Shown here: positions 1-9,019 of the stretch, one piece after another
Layout: the number at the start of each line of letters is the position of its first letter
Numbering within the stretch: the stretch's first letter is position 1
Assembly (NCBI RefSeq): GCF_020524165.1
Contig: NZ_JAIVKU010000004.1
Coordinates: 248,001-312,000, forward strand
Direction of reading: 5' to 3'
Origin: Guptibacillus hwajinpoensis
GTDB lineage: Bacteria > Bacillota > Bacilli > Bacillales > Guptibacillaceae
Length of the DNA: 64,000 nucleotides
Position numbers and translations under genes: made by a program
The notes under the pieces: model-generated
Seen by the model: the letters and a program-made list of their open reading frames with translations, nothing else
Told to the model about the DNA's origin: nothing
The model's database searches: none

Positions 1-1
1 T

Positions 2-355
2 AAAGAATTAACTACACCTGAAGAGGTCGAAGAGGTTGTAACAAGCAAAGGTACAACGCTTGTGATGGTCAACTCTGTATGTGGCTGTGCAGGAGGCGTG
101 GCACGTCCAGCTGCCAAGATGGCGATTACTAACGAGAAGACTCCTGATCATCTTGTAACGGTTTTTGCGGGACAGGATAAAGAAGCCACTGCAAAAGCGC
201 GTTCTTATTTCACTGGATTTGCACCATCTTCTCCTTCATTTGCTATTTTAAAAGATGGAGAAATCATTAACATGGTAGAACGTCACGAGATTGAAGGAAG
301 CGATCCTGAGGAAGTTTCTGGCATGTTGCAATATTTATTCAATAAATATTGCTAA
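2..355 (+). CDS. brxB: Bacilliredoxin BrxA/BrxB family (YqiW-like), 5'-truncated by window edge
   Basis: The reading frame is open from base 2 to the stop at 355, so the gene begins before the window. It shows the family's NSVCGCAGG active site (CGC motif), followed by RPAA, the [13 protein letters not shown] block and [10 protein letters not shown]. Bacilliredoxins remove bacillithiol from S-bacillithiolated protein cysteines in the cytoplasm of Firmicutes. The following genes are artPQR, as with yqiW-yqiXYZ in B. subtilis, which favours the YqiW (BrxB) paralogue over YphP (BrxA); the sequence alone does not separate the two well. A Rho-independent terminator follows the stop. Confidence 0.9.
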   Translation, partial: KELTTPEEVEEVVTSKGTTLVMVNSVCGCAGGVARPAAKMAITNEKTPDHLVTVFAGQDKEATAKARSYFTGFAPSSPSFAILKDGEIINMVERHEIEGSDPEEVSGMLQYLFNKYC

Positions 356-368
356 TCATTTTTAATGA

Positions 369-399
369 GCATCCGGCATTTTGCCGGATGCTTTTTTTA
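369..399 (+). terminator. Rho-independent terminator after brxB
   Basis: A 9-bp GC-rich stem (GCATCCGGC / GCCGGATGC) with a 5-nt AT loop is followed directly by seven T. It lies 14 bp after the brxB stop and separates brxB from the art operon. Confidence 0.9.
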
Positions 400-514
400 T
401 TGCATTATGTATATTGTATTCGTTTTCAATGTAGAAAAGAAACTTAATTGACGGTTGTTTTTGTGATATTTACAGAATTAACTGAAAAAACTTACTTTTA
501 TTTATATAAAAATA

Positions 515-532
515 TATGAATAAAAATGTAGA
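515..532 (+). promoter_or_regulatory. ARG box (ArgR/AhrC operator) upstream of artPQR
   Basis: TATGAATAAAAATGTAGA differs at only a few positions from the ARG box consensus I remember for B. subtilis AhrC (CATGAATAAAAATKCAAK). It lies about 80 bp before the artP start. The flanking AT-rich stretch at 497-512 may hold a weaker second box. The arginine transporter downstream makes this a functional match: the operon is probably under arginine repressor control. Confidence 0.65.
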
Positions 533-609
533 ATGTAAATGAAATGTCTGGTATAGTGATAAATATTCAAGTTAACGAATTATTATACATTTATCAGGGG
601 GAATAATTA

Positions 610-1407
610 ATGAAGAAAAATTGGTTCATCATCATTGCTGGATTGTTTATGTTAATAGGACTTGCTGCGTGCGGCGCTTCAAATGAAGATGCTAAGAGTG
701 AAGATGGAGGAGAATCAGAAAAAACGCTCGTAATGGGTACTTCAGCTGATTATCCACCATTTGAATATATCGATTCTGCTCAAGGAGAAGAGATCATTGG
801 TTTTGATGTCGATATCGCTAACTATATTGCGAAAGAGTTAGGGTATAACGTTGAAATCAAAGACATGGATTTTAGTGGATTAATTACTGCATTAAGTAGT
901 GAGCGTGTCGATTTTGTTCTAGCAGGAATGACACCTACAGCTGAACGTAAGGAAAATGTAGACTTCTCAGATATTTATTATTCAGCTAACCATATGATTC
1001 TATCATCAACAGATAATGAATTGGTAAAACCTGAAGATCTCGATGGAGCAAAAGTAGGGGTGCAGCTCGGCTCCATTCAAGAAGACAAAGCGAACGAATT
1101 AAAAGATAGCGGAATCGATATGGAAATCATTACGCTAAATCGTATTCCAGAACTGATTCAAGAACTAAAATCAGGACGTTATGATGCCATTATTATTGAA
1201 GACACTGTAGCAAAAGGCTACTTAGAAAGTAATGATGACCTATCTGGTGAGAATCTTCCTAATACAGAAGAGGCGGGATCGGCTGTCGCCTTCCCGAAAG
1301 ATAGTAAGTTAACGAAAGAATTTAACGAAGTCATTAAGGAAATGAAGGACAATGGCAAAATGGACGAGCTTATTGAGAAATGGTTTGGTCAGGACACCAT
1401 AGAATAA
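610..1407 (+). CDS. artP: Arginine/amino acid ABC transporter substrate-binding lipoprotein
   Basis: 265 aa. The N terminus is a lipoprotein signal peptide: MKKNW, a hydrophobic stretch, then lipobox LAAC with the acylated Cys at about residue 21. The mature part is an SBP family 3 domain (ADYPPFEYI, FDVDIANYIAKELG, the TAERKENVDFS region), which binds a polar amino acid outside the membrane and delivers it to the ArtQ permease. The start is supported by AGGGGG about 8 bp upstream. The stop is 26 bp from artQ, giving an artPQR operon preceded by an ARG box. Arginine as substrate is inferred from synteny with yqiXYZ and the operator. Confidence 0.9.
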   Translation: MKKNWFIIIAGLFMLIGLAACGASNEDAKSEDGGESEKTLVMGTSADYPPFEYIDSAQGEEIIGFDVDIANYIAKELGYNVEIKDMDFSGLITALSSERVDFVLAGMTPTAERKENVDFSDIYYSANHMILSSTDNELVKPEDLDGAKVGVQLGSIQEDKANELKDSGIDMEIITLNRIPELIQELKSGRYDAIIIEDTVAKGYLESNDDLSGENLPNTEEAGSAVAFPKDSKLTKEFNEVIKEMKDNGKMDELIEKWFGQDTIE

Positions 1408-1433
1408 CATCTTAGAAGAAAGGATGAAGAGGC

Positions 1434-2093
1434 ATGAATTTGGATTTTGGACAATTCGTGCCTAATATTCCCTACATCCTGCAAGGAATATTGGTCACGT
1501 TAAAATTTGTTAGTGTTTCAGCTATCGTGGGATTCGCGCTGGGGACAATACTTGCTTTATTTAAGATAGGACGAGTAAAAGTTCTTAGTTGGTTAGCTGA
1601 TGCTTATACATCTGTTTTCAGAGGTACCCCTCTTATCTTACAGCTATTATTATTTTATCATGCAACACCTCAGTTAACAGGGTATGATATATCGGCTTTT
1701 GAAGCTGGCGTTCTCTCATTTGGACTAAATTCGGCTGCCTATATATCTGAAATTATACGGGCAGGAATTCGTGCAGTAGACACTGGACAAAATGAAGCGG
1801 CAGCCGCCCTGGGTATTCCATATCGTCCAATGATGAAGGATATTATTTTACCGCAGGCTATGAAAAACATTTTACCTGCACTCATGAATGAGTTTATTAC
1901 ATTAACAAAAGAATCTGCGATTGTCTCAGTTATTGGCGTTTTTGATATTATGAGACGGAGTCAGATTGTAGCTGCTGAGAAATTCAAATACTTTGAACCG
2001 TTGTTAATCGCCGGAATCATTTACTATGTACTCGTAATGATGTTAACTCTAGTAGGTAAATTAGTAGAAAGGAGAATGAGTCGGAGTGATTAA
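1434..2093 (+). CDS. artQ: Amino acid ABC transporter permease
   Basis: 219 aa with about five membrane segments and the HisM/HisQ-type BPD_transp_1 fold. The EAA loop that docks on the ATPase is seen at about residues 124-140 ([23 protein letters not shown]). The segment [12 protein letters not shown] is typical of polar amino acid permeases. It forms the transmembrane channel for substrate delivered by ArtP. It overlaps the artR start by 8 bp, which suggests translational coupling. Confidence 0.9.
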   Translation: MNLDFGQFVPNIPYILQGILVTLKFVSVSAIVGFALGTILALFKIGRVKVLSWLADAYTSVFRGTPLILQLLLFYHATPQLTGYDISAFEAGVLSFGLNSAAYISEIIRAGIRAVDTGQNEAAAALGIPYRPMMKDIILPQAMKNILPALMNEFITLTKESAIVSVIGVFDIMRRSQIVAAEKFKYFEPLLIAGIIYYVLVMMLTLVGKLVERRMSRSD

Positions 2094-2808
2094 AGTAGAG
2101 AATCTTCACAAAAAATTTGGTAAAAATGAAGTGTTAAGTGGCATTCATACAACGATTCAAAAAGGTGAAGTTGTGGCAATCGTAGGGCCATCTGGATCTG
2201 GGAAGTCGACTCTTCTTCGCTGTATGAACCAACTAGAACATGTAAGTTCGGGGACAATATGGGTGAACGATAAAAAACTAACGGATTCTTCAACCAATAT
2301 TATGCAATTACGTCAGTCGATTGGAATGGTTTTTCAACACTTTCATCTATTTCCACATAAAACTGTGCTGGAAAACCTTATCTATGCACCGATGAAGGTG
2401 AAAGGTTTAAAGCGTCAAATAGCTGAGAAAAAAGCTAAAGAACTCCTTGAGCAGGTTGGTCTCTCGATAAAAGCTAATGAATATCCTAAACGATTGTCTG
2501 GGGGACAAAAGCAGCGTGTTGCTATTGCGAGGGCGCTGGCAATGGAGCCTGAATACATGTTGTTTGATGAACCTACTTCCGCACTAGATCCAGAGATGGT
2601 TAACGAAGTACTTGATGTGATGAAGGATCTTGGCAATTCGGGGATGACAATGGTCATTGTTACACATGAAATGGCTTTCGCAAGAGAAGCGGCCGATCGG
2701 ATTTTATTTTTAGATGGAGGAAAGCTTGTTGAGGAAAGTGAACCTTCCGCATTTTTTAATAATCCTCAAACGGATCGAGCAAAAGCGTTTCTAAATAAAG
2801 TGTTATAA
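2086..2808 (+). CDS. artR: Amino acid ABC transporter ATP-binding protein
   Basis: 240 aa; starts at GTG inside the end of artQ. Walker A is GPSGSGKST (about residue 34), the signature is LSGGQKQR and Walker B is [13 protein letters not shown], followed by the switch His (VTHEM). It powers arginine uptake through ArtQ. It is the last gene of the operon; its stop codon touches a terminator hairpin. Confidence 0.92.
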   Translation: MIKVENLHKKFGKNEVLSGIHTTIQKGEVVAIVGPSGSGKSTLLRCMNQLEHVSSGTIWVNDKKLTDSSTNIMQLRQSIGMVFQHFHLFPHKTVLENLIYAPMKVKGLKRQIAEKKAKELLEQVGLSIKANEYPKRLSGGQKQRVAIARALAMEPEYMLFDEPTSALDPEMVNEVLDVMKDLGNSGMTMVIVTHEMAFAREAADRILFLDGGKLVEESEPSAFFNNPQTDRAKAFLNKVL

Positions 2809-2835
2809 AGTGGACATTCGTGTTCACTTTTTTTG
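2807..2835 (+). terminator. Terminator of artPQR
   Basis: A 9-bp stem (AAGTGGACA / TGTTCACTT, one G-U pair) closed by a TTCG tetraloop is followed by a T run. The stem begins within the artR stop codon. Confidence 0.85.
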
Positions 2836-2888
2836 TCTTTAAGTACGAAATTTGGGTTCCTACATAGGTATTATAAGAAAAATGATCA

Positions 2889-2902
2889 CGAAAGCGTTAT
2901 CA
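2889..2902 (+). promoter_or_regulatory. cre-like site upstream of yqjA
   Basis: CGAAAGCGTTATCA matches the CcpA cre consensus TGWAARCGYTWNCW at 13 of 14 positions (first base differs). It lies about 100 bp upstream of yqjA in an otherwise featureless AT-rich intergenic stretch (2836-3000). No convincing promoter is seen next to it, so its role is uncertain. Confidence 0.35.
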
Positions 2903-3000
2903 AAATGAATTTAACTGTTCAATCAAGAGAAAATGGTTTAGACTCTGTTAATTGAAGGATATTAAAGTAGTAACTCTTATTGTGGAAGGAAGAATCTTTA

Positions 3001-3969
3001 TTGAAAGTGAAAATTGGTTATCGGACATTAAAAACAGCAATAGGAACAGGGATTGCCATTACAATAGCGCAACTTTTCTCTCTTGATAACTATGTTTCTG
3101 CAGGCATTCTAACAATTCTTTGTATTAAACCCACAACTAAACGGTCATTTCGAAGTTCATGGGAACGATTTTTGGCTTGTTTACTTGGTATTGTATTTAG
3201 CGCGGTGTTTTTTGAAGGTATTGGTTATACGCCATTTAGTATTTCGCTCTTGCTGCTTTTCTTTATTCCGGTGGTTGTTGCGATAAAGGCAACGGAAGGC
3301 GTCATTACGAGTTCAGTTATCATTCTCCATATTTACAACTTTAATGATGTGAGTTGGGAGATTGTCTGGAATGAAGTAGCGATTATTGTGATCGGAATAG
3401 GTGTGGCGCTTCTATTTAATCTGTATATGCCAAGTCTCGAAAAAGATTTAATGAAAATCAGAAAACAAATCGAAGAGAAATTTTCTGTGATATTGATGGA
3501 ATATGCGGTTTATCTTCGCGAAGGTGAAAGTAGCTGGGATGGGAAAGAGATTATCGAAGTAGAAGATTTGCTTCGGCATGCAAAGAATCTTGCGCTTAAA
3601 GATATTGAAAACCATATGTTGCGTGATGATGATAAGTATTATGTTTACTTTAAAATGCGTGAAAAACAGTTTGCCATCTTAGAGCGAGTGCTTCCTATTA
3701 TTTCATCACTCGATCAAACTTATCTTCATGGGCGCACAATGGCTGATTTTATGGAAAAGCTGAGTCGCTCTGTCAAACCACAAAATACTGCGAATGTGTT
3801 TCTTGAAGAACTAGAAGCGATGCGTGAGGAATTTAGAAATTCCCCATTGCCAGCCGATCGTGCAGAGTTTGAAACACGTTCAGCCCTTTTATATTTTTTA
3901 AATGAAGTAGAACAATACCTGCTATTAAAACGTTACTTTAAACCAGGGGCTTTTTCAAAAGCTGAATGA
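3001..3969 (+). CDS. yqjA: YqjA, aromatic acid exporter family (DUF939/ArAE-type) membrane protein
   Basis: About 322 aa. The N-terminal half holds four to five hydrophobic segments starting GYRTLKTAIGTGIAITIAQ, and the C-terminal half is a soluble, charged helical domain (from about residue 150). This is the layout of the DUF939/aromatic acid exporter family. I chose the TTG at 3001 because GGAAGGAAG ends 8 bp upstream; GTG 3007 is the alternative, and the TTG at 2980 lacks a ribosome site. Substrate is unknown. The gene follows artPQR exactly as yqjA follows yqiXYZ in B. subtilis. Confidence 0.82.
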   Translation: MKVKIGYRTLKTAIGTGIAITIAQLFSLDNYVSAGILTILCIKPTTKRSFRSSWERFLACLLGIVFSAVFFEGIGYTPFSISLLLLFFIPVVVAIKATEGVITSSVIILHIYNFNDVSWEIVWNEVAIIVIGIGVALLFNLYMPSLEKDLMKIRKQIEEKFSVILMEYAVYLREGESSWDGKEIIEVEDLLRHAKNLALKDIENHMLRDDDKYYVYFKMREKQFAILERVLPIISSLDQTYLHGRTMADFMEKLSRSVKPQNTANVFLEELEAMREEFRNSPLPADRAEFETRSALLYFLNEVEQYLLLKRYFKPGAFSKAE

Positions 3970-4015
3970 ATTCGATAAATGGATGCATGATAGTGAGTAA
4001 AAGGAGTGAACGATT

Positions 4016-4570
4016 TTGCTCTCTATCATATTATCACTGTGTTTGTCTGCATCCATTCTCTTTCCATTTGGTACTCATCCAAATCCTGGAGATCCGTTTC
4101 TTATCGTAAATAAGAAGACGAATGAATTAGCCTTTGTGGATGAGAATGAAGTACAGCGTGTTTTACCTGTGGCCACAGGTAAAAGTGTCGATCAAACCCC
4201 TGAAGGTCTATTTACGATCATTGTTAAAGCGGAAAATCCTTATTACAGAAAGAAAAATATTAAAGGTGGAGTGAAAGAGAATCCGCTAGGTACAAGGTGG
4301 ATTGGTTTTGATGCAAAAGGTACAAATGGTCGAATTTACGGCGTTCATGGGACGAATCGTCCAGATTCAATTGGGAAATATACGACTGCTGGATGTATTC
4401 GACTTTTAAATGAGGAAGTTGAACTGCTTTTTAATGAAATACCAGTCGGAACCAAAATTCTTATTACTGCTAGTGACCGTTCATTTGATGAATTGGCAAG
4501 GAAAGCTGGAGCGATAGCGAAATCCACATCGAACTTAAATGAAGACAGAAAAGAAGAAGCCGTCAATTGA
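4016..4570 (+). CDS. Secreted L,D-transpeptidase (YkuD domain)
   Basis: 184 aa beginning with a short hydrophobic segment (signal peptide or anchor, residues 1-20). The YkuD catalytic signature is complete: YGVHGTNRPDSIG, then TAGCIRL with the nucleophilic Cys at about residue 125. Such enzymes form 3-3 cross-links or attach proteins in peptidoglycan on the outer face of the membrane. No LysM domain is present. The TTG start is supported by AAAGGAG about 9 bp upstream. The gene ends inside a perfect palindrome that acts as terminator. Confidence 0.88.
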   Translation: MLSIILSLCLSASILFPFGTHPNPGDPFLIVNKKTNELAFVDENEVQRVLPVATGKSVDQTPEGLFTIIVKAENPYYRKKNIKGGVKENPLGTRWIGFDAKGTNGRIYGVHGTNRPDSIGKYTTAGCIRLLNEEVELLFNEIPVGTKILITASDRSFDELARKAGAIAKSTSNLNEDRKEEAVN

Positions 4571-4584
4571 CGGCTTCTTCTTTT
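4553..4584. terminator. Bidirectional terminator between L,D-transpeptidase and prli42-like gene
   Basis: A perfect 14+14 bp palindrome (arms GAAGAAGCCGTCAA / TTGACGGCTTCTTC) is followed by TTTT on the plus strand and TTTT on the minus strand. It sits between two convergent genes and includes the TGA stop of the transpeptidase. Confidence 0.85.
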
Positions 4585-4627
4585 CTATCAATTGTTGCCT
4601 TTCTTAGGCGCTACTTAATAACGGGTT

Positions 4628-4720
4628 CTAAAATAACATTGCTGTTGCTCCAGCAAATAAACTAAGAAGCAACGAAATAATCATAATATAAACAACGATC
4701 TTTGTAGCTTTCCGAGGCAT
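4628..4720 (-). CDS. prli42: Prli42-like stressosome-associated miniprotein (30 aa)
   Basis: A 30-codon gene with a clear ribosome site (GGGAGG, 9 bp before the ATG). The product starts MPRKATKIVVYIM and continues as one transmembrane helix rich in I, L and S ending ATAMLF. The positively charged N terminus followed by KIVVYxM and a single helix is the pattern of Prli42, described in Listeria as a membrane anchor of the stressosome that helps trigger the SigB response. Identification is by pattern and memory, without alignment. It converges on the L,D-transpeptidase. Confidence 0.72.
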   Translation of the reverse strand: MPRKATKIVVYIMIISLLLSLFAGATAMLF

Positions 4721-4835
4721 GAGAGTCCCTCCCAAAATAAGCATTCTATCGTTATTTTACATTGATTCGTTAGGTTGAACAAGGCAATCCTTCAGGAAAC
4801 AAGGATGTCTATCGACAAATTTTTCGAATTTAGAA

Positions 4836-4849
4836 GGAAAACGCTTACT
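4836..4849 (+). promoter_or_regulatory. cre (CcpA) site before the methylmalonyl-CoA mutase operon
   Basis: GGAAAACGCTTACT matches TGWAARCGYTWNCW at 13 of 14 positions. It lies about 90 bp before the mutase start. CcpA control of propionate and branched-chain degradation genes is known in Bacillus, so carbon catabolite repression of this operon is a reasonable inference. Confidence 0.55.
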
Positions 4850-4929
4850 TTATCCAGAATTAAATATAAGTTAGAGATCTAAATTTCACTTCGATTCGAA
4901 TAGCCTAAGACTTCCAGGGAGGAATGGGG

Positions 4930-6588
4930 ATGACAACAGAGAAGAAAGATTTTCAAACACAGTTTGAGGAATGGAAAGCACTAACTGAAAAGCTAATTGA
5001 AAAATTTCCGGAGAAGAAAGAAGCTTTTAAGACTAGCTCTGGAATTGATATAGCTCGTCTAGGACATCCTGAAAGTTTGGATGAGGACTATATGGAGAAA
5101 TTGGGCTTACCAGGCCAATATCCCTATACTAGAGGAATTCAGCCAACAATGTATCGAGGTCGAACATGGACAATGAGGCAGTATGCCGGGTTTGGGTCGG
5201 CAGAGGAAACGAACCGACGCTTTCGGTACTTACTAGAACAAGGTCAAACTGGATTATCTGTTGCCTTTGATCTTCCTACTCAGATTGGCTATGATTCGGA
5301 CGATCTGATGGCGAAGGGGGAAGTTGGTAAGGTTGGCGTTGCCATTGATTCACTCGATGATATGGAAGCGCTTTTACGGGATATTCCTCTTGATAAAGTT
5401 AGTACTTCTATGACGATAAATGCACCTGCATCTGTTTTGCTCGCAATGTATATTGTTGTTGCAGAAAAGCAGGGGGTGTCACAAGCACAAATCTCAGGAA
5501 CAATCCAAAATGACATTTTAAAAGAATATATTGCTAGGGGAACATATATTTTTCCACCTAAACCTTCGATGAGATTAATTACAGATATCTTTGCTTATTG
5601 TGCTGAGCACGTCCCGCGATGGAATACGATTAGTATATCTGGTTATCACATTAGAGAAGCAGGGTCGACTGCGGCTCAGGAACTAGCATTTACGATTGCA
5701 AACGGAATTGCTTATGTCGATGCAGCAATTGAAGCGGGTTTAAAAGTTGACGATTTTGCGCCCCGACTTGCTTTCTTTTTTAATGGACATAATCAGTTTC
5801 TTGAAGAAGTTGCGAAATTTAGAGCAGCCAGAAGAATCTGGGCTAAAATTATGAAAGAACGGTACGGCGCGAAAAAACCGAAAAGCCTGCAGCTTCGCTT
5901 TCACACTCAAGTCGCTGGATCAACGTTAACCGCGCAGCAGCCTGACAACAATATAGTCCGGGTAACCATTCAAGCACTTGCGGCTGTTCTTGGAGGAACA
6001 CAGAGCCTGCATACAAATGCGAAGGATGAAGCTTTAGCATTGCCTACGGAAGACTCCGCACGGATTGCTCTTCGAACACAGCAAATTATTGCAAACGAAA
6101 GCGGTGTAACGGATACGGTTGATCCTCTTGGAGGTTCATATTTTATAGAGAATTTGACCGATCAGCTTGAAGGATATGTTTTTGAATACATTCGAAAGAT
6201 TGATGATATGGGCGGGGCAGTATCCGCTGTTGAACAGGGTTATATGCAGCGAGAAATTCACCAAGCAGCGTATGAGACACAAAAGAAAATTGAGAGTGGC
6301 GAAGAGGTCGTCGTGGGCATGAATCGGTACAAGTTAGAAGATGAGCCTAAGCCAGAATTGCATCGTATTGATCCTGAGCTTCAACGTAAACAAATTGAAA
6401 AATTGGAAACCTTACGTAGCAAAAGAGATCAACGTCGAGTGAGCGCTCGGTTGGAGGAATTAAGGGCTGGTTCTAAAGGAACGAGCAACTTAATGCCACT
6501 TATTATTAATTGTGTTCGAGATTATTGTACAGTCGGTGAAATCTGCGGCATCCTTCGAGAGGAATTTGGTGAATATACAGGAATCTAA
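4930..6588 (+). CDS. Methylmalonyl-CoA mutase large (substrate-binding) subunit
   Basis: About 552 aa, the size of the split-type acyl-CoA mutase large subunit without a B12 domain. It shows [43 protein letters not shown] and [11 protein letters not shown]. The residue in RQYAGF is Tyr (about 85) and that in PSMR is Arg (about 215). Together these mark methylmalonyl-CoA specificity, where isobutyryl-CoA mutases carry Phe and Gln. It isomerises methylmalonyl-CoA and succinyl-CoA with the B12 subunit encoded next. AGGGAGGA supports ATG 4930 (spacing 6); ATG 4924 is directly adjacent to it. Gap to the next gene is 23 bp. Confidence 0.92.
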   Translation: MTTEKKDFQTQFEEWKALTEKLIEKFPEKKEAFKTSSGIDIARLGHPESLDEDYMEKLGLPGQYPYTRGIQPTMYRGRTWTMRQYAGFGSAEETNRRFRYLLEQGQTGLSVAFDLPTQIGYDSDDLMAKGEVGKVGVAIDSLDDMEALLRDIPLDKVSTSMTINAPASVLLAMYIVVAEKQGVSQAQISGTIQNDILKEYIARGTYIFPPKPSMRLITDIFAYCAEHVPRWNTISISGYHIREAGSTAAQELAFTIANGIAYVDAAIEAGLKVDDFAPRLAFFFNGHNQFLEEVAKFRAARRIWAKIMKERYGAKKPKSLQLRFHTQVAGSTLTAQQPDNNIVRVTIQALAAVLGGTQSLHTNAKDEALALPTEDSARIALRTQQIIANESGVTDTVDPLGGSYFIENLTDQLEGYVFEYIRKIDDMGGAVSAVEQGYMQREIHQAAYETQKKIESGEEVVVGMNRYKLEDEPKPELHRIDPELQRKQIEKLETLRSKRDQRRVSARLEELRAGSKGTSNLMPLIINCVRDYCTVGEICGILREEFGEYTGI

Positions 6589-6611
6589 ACAAACGGGGAG
6601 TGGAGAAAGAC

Positions 6612-7448
6612 ATGAAGAAGATTCGCGTACTAATAGCAAAACCGGGTCTTGATGGTCACGATAGAGGAGCGCTTGTTATTGCTCAGGCACTTCGTGATTA
6701 TGGAATGGAAGTCATCTATACCGGTTTAAGGCAAACGCCACAACAAATCGTTGCAGCTGCCATTCAAGAAGATGTGGATGCAATAGGATTGTCCTGTTTA
6801 TCGGGAGCACATAACGAATTATTCCCTGAAATTGTTTCATTGTTAGAACAGCGTGAGGCGGGGGATATTATCGTTGTAGGGGGCGGGGTGATCCCATGGG
6901 AAGACATTCCGTTTTTAGAATCAAAAGGGATTCAAAAAGTATTTACCCCGGGAACTCCAACCAAAGATACTGCTATTTTTATTGAAAAAGCCGTGTATGA
7001 GCGAGATGGAATTGATCAGTCCGTAAAAGAACCGCCTAAGAAAATTGATCATATCGGAATTGCTGTATCTTCTTTAGAAGAAGCTCTTCCTTTTTATGTG
7101 AATCAACTTCATTTGAAGTTAGAAGCGATTGAAGAAGTGGTTTCAGAAGGTGTGAAAGTAGCGTTCTTGAAAATTGGCGAATCAAGGATTGAGCTGCTAG
7201 AGCCAATTGGAGATTCTAGCCCCATTGCCACATTTATTAGTAAAAGAGGAGAGGGCATTCATCATATTGCGCTTGCAGCTGATCAAATTGAAGACAGGTT
7301 ACGTGAACTTTCAAAAAATGGGGTGAAACTGATTCATGAAACGCCTGTGAAAGGTGCTGGTGGAGCGAATATTGCATTTCTGCATCCTAAATCAGCAGGA
7401 GGGGTACTATACGAACTTTGTAGTAAAGTGACGAAGGAGGCAGAATAA
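6612..7448 (+). CDS. Fusion: B12-binding mutase small subunit + methylmalonyl-CoA epimerase
   Basis: 278 aa with two complete domains. Residues 1-133 form a cobalamin-binding Rossmann domain with the base-off signature DGHDRG (His16 as lower Co ligand) and the SCLSGAH and VVGGGVIP loops. Residues 144-278 form a VOC-family methylmalonyl-CoA epimerase (DHIGIAVSSLEEALPFY, IELLEP, GEGIHHIAL, VLYELC), with His147 as a likely metal ligand. One chain thus supplies mutase cofactor binding and the preceding epimerisation step. These are usually separate genes in Bacilli as far as I recall. ATG 6612 is preferred over GTG 6600 because GGGGAGTGGAG precedes it. The stop overlaps the next start (TAATG). 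Confidence 0.9.
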   Translation: MKKIRVLIAKPGLDGHDRGALVIAQALRDYGMEVIYTGLRQTPQQIVAAAIQEDVDAIGLSCLSGAHNELFPEIVSLLEQREAGDIIVVGGGVIPWEDIPFLESKGIQKVFTPGTPTKDTAIFIEKAVYERDGIDQSVKEPPKKIDHIGIAVSSLEEALPFYVNQLHLKLEAIEEVVSEGVKVAFLKIGESRIELLEPIGDSSPIATFISKRGEGIHHIALAADQIEDRLRELSKNGVKLIHETPVKGAGGANIAFLHPKSAGGVLYELCSKVTKEAE

Positions 7449-8995
7449 TGGACATGTACGATAAAATCAACGAACTGTACGATCGGCGCAGAGAAGTAGA
7501 GCTTGGGGGTGGAGATGAACGAATAAATAAACAGCATGAGAAAGGGAAATTAACCGCACGGGAACGAATTGATTTGCTCGTTGACCCAGGGACGTTTGTT
7601 GAGCTTAATTCGTTTATTGAGCATCGCTCTCAGGATTTTGGAATGGGAGATTTAAAGGCACCAGGCGAAGGTGTGGTTACCGGTTATGGGAAAGTTAATG
7701 GCCGTCCGATTTATCTCTTTGCCCAAGATTTCACGGTTTTTGGTGGAGCTTTAGGGGAAATGCATGCCAAAAAGATAGCACATGTCATGGATCTTGCAGC
7801 TCGAAATGGTGCACCAATTATCGGTCTGAATGACTCTGGAGGTGCGAGAATTCAAGAAGGTGTGGTATCATTGGATGGGTATGGACACATCTTTTATCGT
7901 AACGCGATCTATTCCGGAGTGGTCCCACAAATTTCGGTGATTATGGGTCCATGTGCAGGTGGAGCTGTCTATTCTCCTGCTATAACTGATTTTGTTTTTA
8001 TGGTAGAAGATACTAGCCAGATGTTTATTACTGGGCCTAAAGTAATAGAAACAGTTACACGCGAGAAGATTACAGCTGAAGATCTTGGTGGGGCAAAAGT
8101 CCATCGGTCAAAAAGTGGTAATGCCCACTTTACAGGTAAGACTGAAGAAGAAGTTCTCGCAAGCGTTCGTGATTTGATCAGCTATTTACCATTAAATAAT
8201 GAAGAGAAGAGTCCTATCATAAAGAGTGATGAACGCGATGATTTTTGTGCAGATCTTGCCGATCTTGTTCCATTTGATGCCACCAGGCCATATGACGTTA
8301 GAACGGTGATTGATGCAGTAGTAGATAAAGACTCATTTCTTGAAGTACAAAAATATTTTGCGAAAAACATTGTGATTGGTTTTGCAAGAATAAAAGGTGA
8401 GACAGTAGGAATGGTCTGCAATCAGCCAAAAGTAATGGCTGGTGGACTTGACATTGATTCTTCTGACAAGCTTTCGCGCTTTATCCGGTTCTGTGATTCT
8501 TTTAATATTCCATTGATTACGTTTGAAGATGTTACCGGATTTTTCCCAGGTATCAAACAGGAGCACGGTGGCATTATCCGTCATGGCGCTAAAATCCTTT
8601 ATGCATACTCAGAAGCAACCGTACCGAAAATAACGGTAATTCTAAGAAAAGCGTATGGTGGAGCATATGTTGCTTTAAACTCCAAATCCATTGGTGCCGA
8701 TCTCGTTTATGCCTGGCCAAATGCAGAAATTGCCGTGATGGGTCCAGAAGGTGCTGCTAACGTCATTTTTGCAAGAGAAATTAATGAGAGTGATGATCCA
8801 GAAGCAACGAGGGCCGCAAAGATTGAAGAGTATCGTGAGAAGTTCGCGAACCCATACATAGCTGCTTCACGTGGGATGGTTGATGACGTAATCGATCCAA
8901 GAGAGACGAGAAAGAAGCTGATTGAAGCGCTCGAATTAATGCGGAATAAGAAGGAAGATCGTCCAAAAAAGAAGCACGGCAATATCCCGCTTTAA
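7448..8995 (+). CDS. yqjD: Acyl-CoA carboxylase carboxyltransferase subunit (propionyl-CoA carboxylase beta type, YqjD)
   Basis: 515 aa, the full length of the biotin-dependent acyl-CoA carboxylase beta chain: N half with LTARERIDLLVDPGTFVEL, GLNDSGGARIQEGV and GPCAGGAVYSPA; C half with FEDVTGFFPG, KAYGGAYVALNSK and GPEGAANVIF. It transfers carboxyl from carboxybiotin, probably to propionyl-CoA, feeding the epimerase and mutase encoded upstream. No biotin carboxylase or carrier gene lies in the window, so those subunits must come from elsewhere. AAGGAGG lies before the start and translation is coupled to the fusion gene. Confidence 0.9.
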   Translation: MDMYDKINELYDRRREVELGGGDERINKQHEKGKLTARERIDLLVDPGTFVELNSFIEHRSQDFGMGDLKAPGEGVVTGYGKVNGRPIYLFAQDFTVFGGALGEMHAKKIAHVMDLAARNGAPIIGLNDSGGARIQEGVVSLDGYGHIFYRNAIYSGVVPQISVIMGPCAGGAVYSPAITDFVFMVEDTSQMFITGPKVIETVTREKITAEDLGGAKVHRSKSGNAHFTGKTEEEVLASVRDLISYLPLNNEEKSPIIKSDERDDFCADLADLVPFDATRPYDVRTVIDAVVDKDSFLEVQKYFAKNIVIGFARIKGETVGMVCNQPKVMAGGLDIDSSDKLSRFIRFCDSFNIPLITFEDVTGFFPGIKQEHGGIIRHGAKILYAYSEATVPKITVILRKAYGGAYVALNSKSIGADLVYAWPNAEIAVMGPEGAANVIFAREINESDDPEATRAAKIEEYREKFANPYIAASRGMVDDVIDPRETRKKLIEALELMRNKKEDRPKKKHGNIPL

Positions 8996-9019
8996 AACGA
9001 ATTCTAGGAGGCATACATC

